Below are positions 44,201-51,222 of a stretch of DNA of 64,000 bases, piece by piece. The stretch is from Tannerellaceae bacterium (GTDB lineage Bacteria; Bacteroidota; Bacteroidia; Bacteroidales; Tannerellaceae): assembly GCA_031270665.1 (NCBI GenBank), contig JAISXD010000050.1, forward strand, positions 16,320-80,319, read 5' to 3'. How positions within the stretch are numbered: position 1 is the stretch's first letter; every line of letters starts with the position of its first letter. The position numbers and the translations under genes were made by a program. Under the pieces are notes generated by a model. It saw only the letters and a list, made by a program, of their open reading frames with translations, did not search any database and was not told the DNA's origin.

Positions 44201-44616
44201 CCTGAGCTGATAACGGTTGCGGCATAACCCAGTTTTTTAGCGTCTTTCGTTATACCCAACGCCGTTACAACCACTTCGCCTAATTCTTCCGCGTCGTCTA
44301 CCATTGTAATATCAAATCTTGTTTGATTTCCAACGGTAACCGTTTGCGCTTTAAAACCGACATAAGAAAACTTTAATGTTGCCTGAGGCCTGACATTGAT
44401 GCTGAAGGCTCCGTTGGCGTCTGTTATCGTCCCGTTGGACGTCCCTGTTTCCAACACTGCAACCCCAACGAGGGGTTCGCCTCCCGGATCGACAACCTTA
44501 CCGGTCACTTTTATTCCGCCTTGCGCATAGGCATACGCAAAACCTGAAAAGAGCATACATCCGATCACCAATAACCGGAGTAAAGCAGGAAATAATAACT
44601 TTTTTTGGTTTTTCAT
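41290..44616 (-). CDS. susC: SusC/RagA-family TonB-dependent outer membrane transporter
   Basis: The 1108-residue protein has a signal peptide (cleavage near AYAYAQGG), the N-terminal carboxypeptidase-like domain (VTGKVVDPGGEPLVGVAVLETGT... GAFSINV), the plug (SGDLLKSGTANLATALYGKASGV, QPLVILNGVPIRNG, DINPEDIDQLTILKGAAATALYGSEAANG) and a large beta-barrel ending in VGVSLRASF with its terminal phenylalanine. It imports oligosaccharide through the outer membrane using TonB energy. It is internal to the PUL operon, downstream of the oxidoreductase, ThuA, isochorismatase and GH95 genes. Confidence 0.94.
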   Translation of the reverse strand: MKNQKKLLFPALLRLLVIGCMLFSGFAYAYAQGGIKVTGKVVDPGGEPLVGVAVLETGTSNGTITDANGAFSINVRPQATLKFSYVGFKAQTVTVGNQTRFDITMVDDAEELGEVVVTALGITKDAKKLGYAATVISSGDLLKSGTANLATALYGKASGVNIQSTQGGAAGGVSINLRGLSSINGNTQPLVILNGVPIRNGNASKIGDNNTRDFASLGSGDRIRSNGLVDINPEDIDQLTILKGAAATALYGSEAANGAIVITSKKASGSGVTVDVNASLQANMVAEVPDIQTKYGPGGGYETWTAEQIANNGMKVDAATGKLFPNYTNFQWGAPYDGRDVLYIDGTTRPYSAITTQPWKELFRTGTNQTYNIAINQGSENSTTRFSYTFLKEVPNALTSDYQKHNFNVVGNLKFNDKLSVDYTGNYITQHFVNRAQASIGTYQSWSNMFASFLDIPLMKKMYKTSLGYKNDDRGAGPTPDEKFKYNSNEFVHGVRQTLWDIYDKTSDEVEQRLLASASPTWKITPWLTAKGRIATDYTTSKIIGVNYPEFPAAASTSEGSGGYNTMTKYYQVNYGDIMLMLDKKLNDKFGVTASAGWQGRAETMNSLYLGTNRGLSIEGLYMINNSYSPLDINDQTEKKMELLKTAWVGTLGVSYGDYLYLDITGRQEKSSTLPKDTRNYFYPSASASFLFTDAFSMPSWYDFGKLRLAYGIVGNAPEAYAANMAYTVGSAPGWSYNQVPADLGNEKLKPETTKEFEIGLESKFLNNRLGFEVSYYNRRITDMLLKASLATSSGSNSMWVNSGTMENKGVELSLYGSIIDNRNLTWEVRGNIGFNRNKILKLVEGINFIETGYFAGGIGKNYSTVGRPMGDYVTYINQVVEDGPYKGRKIVNDDGNYMMTQTLEVIGSAMPDATGGIGTSLSYKNFTFDVMTDFRIGGYIFNEVYHYTMTAGVNPETENREGEGFYEHTYDNGLKKQTGIILDGVVSDGKGGWTENKKTIPYEKYIQETYDWGGGGNPNRMLSTSENTWWKLRELSLSYTFKKDLIKNAALKNLTLSVFGRNLCYFYKTIPNYDPETSNGTNWKDQLTIGGSAAPTRTVGVSLRASF

Positions 44617-44701
44617 TGACTTTTAAATTTAATAATTAATAATTAATAGTTTATAGACATATTCTCCGGCAGACGTATTACCGAAGGGATTTTTATAGAT
44701 T

Positions 44702-47113
44702 TTATTCAACCATATAATTCCACCCTGTTTTAGCATAAAATTCTACTACGTTTTCTTCCTTGCAGGAAGTTTCAATTGCTTTTCCGCCTGCATATACCTT
44801 GACAGGTTTTTTAGCCCGAATCCGGCAGGGAGCGTCCTGCGTTGGACGGATGACCGCCTTATTCAATTGCCCGTCTTTCCATGACAGGTCAACTCCAAAT
44901 CCCCCTCTCGCCCGTAATCCTTCAATAGCGCCGGTGGGCCATTGAGCCGGTAGAGCGGGCAGGAGTGAAATTTCCCCGCTATGGCTTTGCATCAATAGTT
45001 CCGTTATGCCGGCCGTGATTCCCTGAATAGCCTGGTTTCCTTCAAATGAAGGCGTTACATCGCTGTCTTCGGGGTTTGGGTGGAGACTTATGTCGGTCAG
45101 CATCGTATGAAGGATGTTATAAGCTGCTTCCGGTTCTTCAAGGCGTGCGTGCAGGTTGATCTTCCATGCGCCCGACCATCCTCTGTTAATATCGCCCCGC
45201 CTTTTCAACGTCACTTTTACGGCTTCCGCCAGTTCGGGAGAACTCCGTAAGGTGATGTCGTCGTCCGGGTAAGCGGCAAAAAGATGCGACAGATGGCGAT
45301 GCATCACATCCCATTCGGTAAAATCGTACACCCATTCTTGTAATTGCCCGAAACGTCCGATCCGGTGCGGCGGCATTTGTTGTATCACAGTTGACATCAG
45401 GCTACTCATTTCCGGATCGGTTTGCAATATCTCCGATGCTTCGATACAGTTACGAAGCAGGTTTCGTATTAACTGGTTATCGCAGGATGAGCCGAACGAA
45501 ATGGCAACATTACGCCCCTGTTCATCTTTAAAATGATTCTCGGGAGAAGACGCCGGGCAAGTGACCATATAGCCTGTTACCGGATCGGTTACCATAAAAT
45601 CGAGGCAAAACAGGGCGGCGCCTTTCATCAAAGGGTATATTCTCCGCAGATAGTCCGGGTTCCGCCCGTAAAGGTAATGATCATACAGTTGTTGCATCAG
45701 CCATACGCCTCCCATAGGCCAGGTGGCGTATACCGGTTCGCCATCCGTAGGAGCCGTATTAAACCATACATCCGTTCCATGATGCGCACACCATCCCCGG
45801 CAGTTATATAATTCTTTCGCCGTACGTTCGCCCGCCTGCGCCAACTGCTCTGCAAAAAGCAGCAGCGATTCGTTGATTTGTGGAAGGTTCGTGCTTTCTA
45901 CCGGCCAGTAACATTCCTGCAGATTGATATTCAGCGTCCAGCGCCCTTGCCAGCGCCCTTGCAGATCATCGAGCCACATATTATGGTTATTGAAAGCCAG
46001 CGTACCTTCGCGCGCTGCCGCCAACAACAGGTAACGGCCATATTGAAAATAGCGCGCTTCGTAAGCCGGGTCAACAGCCCCGTTGCGGATGCTTTGTAAT
46101 ACTTCTGTGGTAGTCATGCGGGGATTGGGCTCTTTCCCCAGGTCAATACGGCAAGCGGCAAACAAAGGGCAATAATCGTCCAGATGCCTTTTCAATAATT
46201 CTTTATATGAATACCGGGCGGCGGCGGACATATAGCCATAACAACGTTTTTTCTCGTCTCCCGAAACATTATTCCAAGCCATCCAGTTGGTTGCTCCCGA
46301 AAGGATAAATGTTACCGCATCAGCCTCTTTTATGACGAGTTTGTCATGATCAGCCGCTATACTTCCTCCTTCGGGAACGATTTTGAGCCTCGAACTCCAT
46401 CTCATTTCAGGGGGAAGTATGCGATAACGGTATTCATTTCCCGGATCGGAAATGACCGTTCCTTCCATAATGATTTCGTTGTTCTCTATACGTACCGTAG
46501 CGCTTGGTTGCAAACTTGTAAGCCAGCCCGATACGTTTATTTTCTTTTTATGATCGGCCGTCAACCGCACCACGATTACCTGGTCGGGATAACTGGCAAA
46601 GACCTCCCGGTTATACTTTACGCCATCCAGGAAGTAATTTACCTTGACGATGGCGCTATCCATGCTCAGGCTACGACGATACTGCGACGCCTGTTGCTGC
46701 TCGTGCCCTTCCATCCGGAAATTCAGGCGTCCCATTGGTTGATAGCGCTGTACGGCTACCGGGTCGCTACCCAGTTTGCGGGATTCTTCATAAGCTCCCA
46801 ACCAATCACGGGCAAAGGCATACGCCCGTATTTTTTCCAGCGCTTCAGGCCCTTCCGGGTTATTGGGGTTGTAAGGCCCGCCTGTCCATAGTGTCTCGTC
46901 ATTAAAAGCAATTACTTCATGGCCAACCGAACCGGATATCATTGCTCCAAACCGGCCCGTACCAATGGGCAGGCCTTCCCAGTATTTGGTTGCCGGCGCA
47001 TCGTACCACCAATTCATCAGTACCTGATTGGCTGTCACTTCCTTTCCTTCCGAACATGAATGGAAGAACGGAATACATACGGATAAGGCAAAAACAACGA
47101 ATAACTTTTTCAT
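44702..47113 (-). CDS. GH95-family lipoprotein with altered catalytic motif
   Basis: The 803-residue lipoprotein (signal to FHSC, cysteine 20) has the full GH95 architecture. Asparagines 395 and 397 (TLNINLQECYW) and the acid glutamate 525 (SPENHF) are kept. Where the other GH95 here has FQIDGNFG, this one has SFEGNQAIQG, so the usual aspartate is glutamate 691 in a rearranged loop. The fucose/galactose-binding neighbours also differ (HHGTDVWFNT versus [10 protein letters not shown]). The enzyme may act on L-galactose or another sugar, or be less active. It lies between the isochorismatase-like gene (10 bases) and susC (85 bases). Confidence 0.85.
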   Translation of the reverse strand: MKKLFVVFALSVCIPFFHSCSEGKEVTANQVLMNWWYDAPATKYWEGLPIGTGRFGAMISGSVGHEVIAFNDETLWTGGPYNPNNPEGPEALEKIRAYAFARDWLGAYEESRKLGSDPVAVQRYQPMGRLNFRMEGHEQQQASQYRRSLSMDSAIVKVNYFLDGVKYNREVFASYPDQVIVVRLTADHKKKINVSGWLTSLQPSATVRIENNEIIMEGTVISDPGNEYRYRILPPEMRWSSRLKIVPEGGSIAADHDKLVIKEADAVTFILSGATNWMAWNNVSGDEKKRCYGYMSAAARYSYKELLKRHLDDYCPLFAACRIDLGKEPNPRMTTTEVLQSIRNGAVDPAYEARYFQYGRYLLLAAAREGTLAFNNHNMWLDDLQGRWQGRWTLNINLQECYWPVESTNLPQINESLLLFAEQLAQAGERTAKELYNCRGWCAHHGTDVWFNTAPTDGEPVYATWPMGGVWLMQQLYDHYLYGRNPDYLRRIYPLMKGAALFCLDFMVTDPVTGYMVTCPASSPENHFKDEQGRNVAISFGSSCDNQLIRNLLRNCIEASEILQTDPEMSSLMSTVIQQMPPHRIGRFGQLQEWVYDFTEWDVMHRHLSHLFAAYPDDDITLRSSPELAEAVKVTLKRRGDINRGWSGAWKINLHARLEEPEAAYNILHTMLTDISLHPNPEDSDVTPSFEGNQAIQGITAGITELLMQSHSGEISLLPALPAQWPTGAIEGLRARGGFGVDLSWKDGQLNKAVIRPTQDAPCRIRAKKPVKVYAGGKAIETSCKEENVVEFYAKTGWNYMVE

Positions 47114-47123
47114 ATCTGTTTTT

Positions 47124-48686
47124 TTATTTCGTTATAAATCCGGCGTTTACCCAATTACCATAATCCAGTATATTACGGCTTCCCGCATCCATACAAACCA
47201 TATTCAGCCGGCGGCTTCCTTCCGGTATTTCAATATCAAAACGCCAGGGTTCCTGTGTGATACGCATTACCGGACTTTCCGCCATCATGACGCCGTCAAT
47301 AAAAAGACGGAAGACCACACTGCTATGCATGGCTAAAAACATGCCACCCGTCCGATCAAGTAGATTCTCATCGATGCCTGCCAAGGCCACAAATCGCTTG
47401 TATTCAGGTTTTATCTCATATTGTACGGATGAAGGAGCACGAAATCCCAATCCTTGTTCGTACGTTTTACCACGAACACGCAATGCTTTTCCTTCATATG
47501 CTTTGTCCGGAGCAGGATACCACAGGCTTTCTTTGACATTTCCGGTATAGTCGTTCGGGATATATTCCAACTCATTCAGCCGGACATCGGGAAACGGCGG
47601 AAGCGTGGGATTCATTTTTACATAATAAGCATAACCAGGTAAGCTGATTTGCCGCCCCTGCCGGAATGCGACGGCCCGTACCGTCATTGTCTCCGTTACC
47701 TGAATGGGGTTCGTGTACAATGCCGAAAGCATGGTAGGTTCGCTCCCGTCCGTGGTATACCGTATCTCGGCGCCTTCCATCCAGGGAGCCGTCAGGGTTA
47801 CCGCCGTCGGCGCTTCCATAAGGTAAGGCCGGCCGGGTTTTCCCCACGGCGTAAACCGTACATAATCAACCGGGCTATCTGAATTTATCAGCTCTGCCTT
47901 TCTGAATTCTTCGCCCACATTAATATTCGGGATACCGGCTTGCTGCAAATTCTCATTAATTTCTGTCGTACCCTTCTCCGGCGTATACCCTTTATCGGGC
48001 TGGTATATCGTGATCGCATCGTTCAGGTCGCGCGCCAATATGCAATTGAAGCCGGCCCGCCACATGTCTGAGATAGCTCCGGGCTTGCCGAATACGCACA
48101 TATTGGTATGTACACCCATATAAATAATATGGGTAATCCCTTTTTCTTTAAGCAACGAATAAATCCCGTCCGTCGAAGCTGAAATCAGGTCATGATCATC
48201 AATTAGTAAGTTGGGATGCATACCATCCCAACCCAAATTACCTCCGCAACCGAATCCCGGCCCGCACATGCATCCTCCCCCCGGAGCCGTGAATTTCACG
48301 GTAAGCGGTTCACGGATTGCCGGCGCTTGCTGTTTGTTGACGGCCACCGCCTTTTCATATTGAGGATAGCCCGAATACATGGCAACAACATCGCTGGGAT
48401 TCCATATCACCTGCATGCCGAGTTGCCGGGCGGTACGCAGCATTTCATTCATGCGTGGAACCATTGCCGATACCCGTTCGGCTGCCGTCATACACCAGTG
48501 GAAATTCCACATATCTATAATGATTACCGCCGTTTTATCGGGAACCAGTTCCGCCGGAGTCAACACAATGCTTCCCGTTGCCGCATCGCGGGTTTGGTAG
48601 GTTATCTTAAGATTTTGCGCATGGGATGGCAATAAGATAACGCCACAAAAACATACGGTGAAGATAGAGCAAGCCTGTTTTAACAT
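47124..48686 (-). CDS. Secreted isochorismatase-fold cysteine hydrolase fused to carbohydrate-binding domains
   Basis: The 520-residue secreted protein has a signal peptide (MLKQACSIFTVCFCGVILLPSHAQ) and an isochorismatase-like fold at about 25-250: aspartate 58 (IIIDMWNFHW), a basic residue in PLTVKFTAP, and nucleophile cysteine 197 (GVHTNMCVFG). A cysteine-rich insert (GGGCMCGPGFGCGGN, residues 136-150) follows the fold's second strand. Then comes a chitobiase C-terminal-like module (APWMEGAEIRYTTDGSEPT) and an NPCBM-type module (LWYPAPDKAYEGKALRVRGK, GLGFRAPSSVQYEIKPEYKRF, FRLFIDGVMMAESPVM). An amide-cleaving or related role on a glycan-linked compound is inferred. The start at 48686 leaves 10 bases after ThuA. 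Confidence 0.78.
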   Translation of the reverse strand: MLKQACSIFTVCFCGVILLPSHAQNLKITYQTRDAATGSIVLTPAELVPDKTAVIIIDMWNFHWCMTAAERVSAMVPRMNEMLRTARQLGMQVIWNPSDVVAMYSGYPQYEKAVAVNKQQAPAIREPLTVKFTAPGGGCMCGPGFGCGGNLGWDGMHPNLLIDDHDLISASTDGIYSLLKEKGITHIIYMGVHTNMCVFGKPGAISDMWRAGFNCILARDLNDAITIYQPDKGYTPEKGTTEINENLQQAGIPNINVGEEFRKAELINSDSPVDYVRFTPWGKPGRPYLMEAPTAVTLTAPWMEGAEIRYTTDGSEPTMLSALYTNPIQVTETMTVRAVAFRQGRQISLPGYAYYVKMNPTLPPFPDVRLNELEYIPNDYTGNVKESLWYPAPDKAYEGKALRVRGKTYEQGLGFRAPSSVQYEIKPEYKRFVALAGIDENLLDRTGGMFLAMHSSVVFRLFIDGVMMAESPVMRITQEPWRFDIEIPEGSRRLNMVCMDAGSRNILDYGNWVNAGFITK

Positions 48687-48696
48687 ATCCGTTTCT

Positions 48697-49488
48697 TTAT
48701 TTATATACCGGCGACATCCATTTTTCGTTCGGCTCATACAGGCTTACCGAAGCCCACCGAATACCACGCTTCATAATTTCGAGAGCTTCCGGCACGTTGA
48801 AGTCTTTTGCCACATGTCCGAGAGAGGAATAAAAAACCCTTCCTTTACCATATGTTTTTTTCCAGACAACCGGTATAACCGCTCCTTTGATCCAGGAATC
48901 GGGGTTCCCCGTATAGAGCGTTGTAGCCAATACTTTCACATTGGGGTCTACATGCATATAATACTGTTCCGATTTCATGTGAAAATTTTTCAGTCCTTTT
49001 GTTACCGGGTCTTTCTGATCGGTTATCTTCACATCATAATCTATTACGCCGCCCGGATGGGCAACCCATTGTCCGCCTACCATATACTGGAACTCTACAT
49101 TCGACCGGAACGAATCTCCCAGTCCTCCATGCCATCCGGCAAGCCCTACTCCGCGCTTAATGGCCGTCAGCAAGCCTTGTTCCTGTTCTCCGGTAATATT
49201 TCCCTGTGTGAAGGTTTGTACAATCAGGTCTACTTTCCCCATCAGGGCAGCATCCGTATAACATGCCAGGTTATCATACACATAGACTTCCGCACCTTCC
49301 GATTCCATCCAGGGTACAAAAATGTCACGGCATAACTCAGGCTCGTGCCCCTCCCAGCCGCCATAAACGAACAGTACCTTTTTGTCTTTAAGAGGGCTTG
49401 TCGTCTGAGCGTTACCGGTTGTAACCGAAAGCAGTAGCGATAGGAACACCGTAAGGGTATTGATAAAAAATATTTTTTTCAGTTGCAT
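48697..49488 (-). CDS. ThuA-like domain protein, secreted
   Basis: The 263-residue protein has a signal peptide (FLSLLLSVTTGNAQ) and the ThuA fold, related to class I glutamine amidotransferases: VLFVYGGWEGHEPELCRDIF, GNITGEQEQGLLTAIKRGVGLAGWHGG, FQYMVGGQWVAHPGG, GKGRVFYSSLGHVAKDF. In trehalose users, ThuA and the oxidoreductase ThuB handle 3-keto-sugars. The neighbouring Gfo/Idh/MocA gene lies four bases upstream, so the pair may form a similar oxidative module outside the cytoplasm. Exact chemistry is unknown. Confidence 0.82.
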   Translation of the reverse strand: MQLKKIFFINTLTVFLSLLLSVTTGNAQTTSPLKDKKVLFVYGGWEGHEPELCRDIFVPWMESEGAEVYVYDNLACYTDAALMGKVDLIVQTFTQGNITGEQEQGLLTAIKRGVGLAGWHGGLGDSFRSNVEFQYMVGGQWVAHPGGVIDYDVKITDQKDPVTKGLKNFHMKSEQYYMHVDPNVKVLATTLYTGNPDSWIKGAVIPVVWKKTYGKGRVFYSSLGHVAKDFNVPEALEIMKRGIRWASVSLYEPNEKWMSPVYK

Positions 49489-49492
49489 ACAA

Positions 49493-50851
49493 TTATTTAT
49501 TTAAATTACAATAAGGCAATTGGTACGGATTTCTGTATTTATACCAATACAGGCGATGCGCTTCGGCTTCTTTATCGTTATCCATAAAGGTCAGTGTAAC
49601 CGGATCCCATCTTACCGGGCGTTTGAGTTCGGTAGCGATATTTATCAGGCAACAAAGAATATTGGTGGAACATCCTGCTTCTACCGGCGCAATCGGCTGC
49701 TGGCGCGACCTTACGCAATCGATGAAATTCTGCATGTGCGGAGAACTCATCTCATAAGACCCTGCGGTGACTGCTCTTTCGGACTTTTTCAGTAATGACG
49801 GATCCGAACAATCAATATATCCGCGGGATACCTTGATCCATCCTTTGCTACCGACAAACTGTACGCCTTTATCGTCCGGTTTATCATCGCGGAAAGGCTG
49901 TTCGGTCATTACAATTCCGTTAGCATACTTAACAGTGGTATATTTCGCCCCTTTATAACCTGCCGGAATATATTCAAGCGGTCCCGAACCATCCATGCCA
50001 ATGGCAGCCTGGGCGATATCAAACATATGCGCCCCCCAGTCGCCTGTAAAGCCGTTTCCGGTTTCCCTGTAATAACGCCATGCCGCCCAGTCTCCTTTTT
50101 CCTGTAAGTCGGGATATGCAATTGGCGGGCAGATGTTTGGGTGATAATGTACTTTCGGACTATTTAACGGACCTAACCATTGATTAAAATTCAAATTTTC
50201 CGGCACATCTACTTCCGGTAAATCAAAAGGTGCAGGCGGTTCTCCTACCCGGGTGTATATCTTACTTATATATCCGATAGCGCCGCTTCGTACCAAAGAG
50301 ATGGCTTTCTGAAATTCCTCATCCGAACGCTGCTGGCTTCCTACCTGTAAGATACGGTTATTCTCGCGGACGCCCCTTACCATCGCAATACTCTCCGTTA
50401 TGGTATAAGACAGCGGTTTCTGGCAATATACATCTTTTTCACTCTGGCAGGCATGGATGGTAGCCAATGCATGCCAATGGTCGGGAGTAGCAACAGAAAC
50501 AGCATCAATATCTTTACGGTCAAGTAATTCTTCATAAAACTCATAAGCGTCGCAACGCCCGCCCATGTTGTTCTTTTTTTGCCAGGAGGTAATGGTTTTT
50601 ATAAAACGTTCCCGCTTAAGCGAATCAACATCACTACCGGCTACTACTTGTACTCCCGGACATTGTGAGAAACTATGAAAGTCGGAAATACCTTGTCTTC
50701 CAAGGCCGATAAATCCTAAAACCACGCGGTCGCTCGGAGCGATGCGTACACCATTCATAGTCCAACTTGGCAAAATAGTTAATCCTGCCAGCCCTAGTGC
50801 CGATAAACCCAAAAACTCTCTTCGGTTTACTTTTTTCAACTTGTTTTTCAT
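49493..50851 (-). CDS. Gfo/Idh/MocA-family oxidoreductase with Tat signal
   Basis: The 452-residue protein starts with a twin-arginine signal (VNRREFLGLSALGLAGLTILP), so it is exported folded with its cofactor. The Rossmann domain follows (VVLGFIGLGRQGISDFHSF, VVAGSDVDSL) with the family motif DAVSVATPDHWHALATIHACQSEKDVYCQKPLSYT (EKP-like) and a C-terminal dimer domain (YRETGNGFTGDWGAHMFDIAQAAIG). Such periplasmic enzymes oxidise or cleave glycosides using bound NAD. It is the first gene of the minus-strand PUL operon and pairs with the ThuA gene. Confidence 0.88.
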   Translation of the reverse strand: MKNKLKKVNRREFLGLSALGLAGLTILPSWTMNGVRIAPSDRVVLGFIGLGRQGISDFHSFSQCPGVQVVAGSDVDSLKRERFIKTITSWQKKNNMGGRCDAYEFYEELLDRKDIDAVSVATPDHWHALATIHACQSEKDVYCQKPLSYTITESIAMVRGVRENNRILQVGSQQRSDEEFQKAISLVRSGAIGYISKIYTRVGEPPAPFDLPEVDVPENLNFNQWLGPLNSPKVHYHPNICPPIAYPDLQEKGDWAAWRYYRETGNGFTGDWGAHMFDIAQAAIGMDGSGPLEYIPAGYKGAKYTTVKYANGIVMTEQPFRDDKPDDKGVQFVGSKGWIKVSRGYIDCSDPSLLKKSERAVTAGSYEMSSPHMQNFIDCVRSRQQPIAPVEAGCSTNILCCLINIATELKRPVRWDPVTLTFMDNDKEAEAHRLYWYKYRNPYQLPYCNLNK

Positions 50852-51222
50852 AAGTAAATATATTTATGAAATCACCTTTAAATAAATGATTTCGGTTAAT
50901 AATTGGCAAAGCAAAAGCAGTGTTTGTCATTCGGACAAATGCAGTATTAGTATTCTTCTTTTGATTGTTCTTTTGAATTTGGCTATTTTTTGCATAATAG
51001 TTATTTTAAATTAATATTATTGTAATTTATGAGTTAACAGTGTTTTTTCTATATGATTTTATATTTTGATTGCAACAAAAATATTTCGTATGTTCTTTTT
51101 CTTGTTTTCTACGGAATTATTTCGTATCATTGCATCGTACAATGTACGATTTTATTATATTAAATGTACGATTTTACCATGTTTTTGGTGTGTTTAGCTT
51201 GTTATTATCTAATCTAAAGGAG
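50852..51222. promoter_or_regulatory. Divergent control region with a 14-bp direct repeat before the regulator
   Basis: This 371-base AT-rich gap separates the PUL operon (minus) and its regulator (plus). AATGTACGATTTTA occurs twice, at 51141-51154 and 51163-51176, exactly 22 bases apart. CGTAC-AAT-GTACG at 51136-51148 is a palindrome, and related CGTAT sequences occur at about 51087 and 51123. A minus-strand -7 match TATTTTTG lies at 51076-51083. These look like operator half-sites for the regulator's AraC-type domain. No small gene was seen. Confidence 0.5.
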
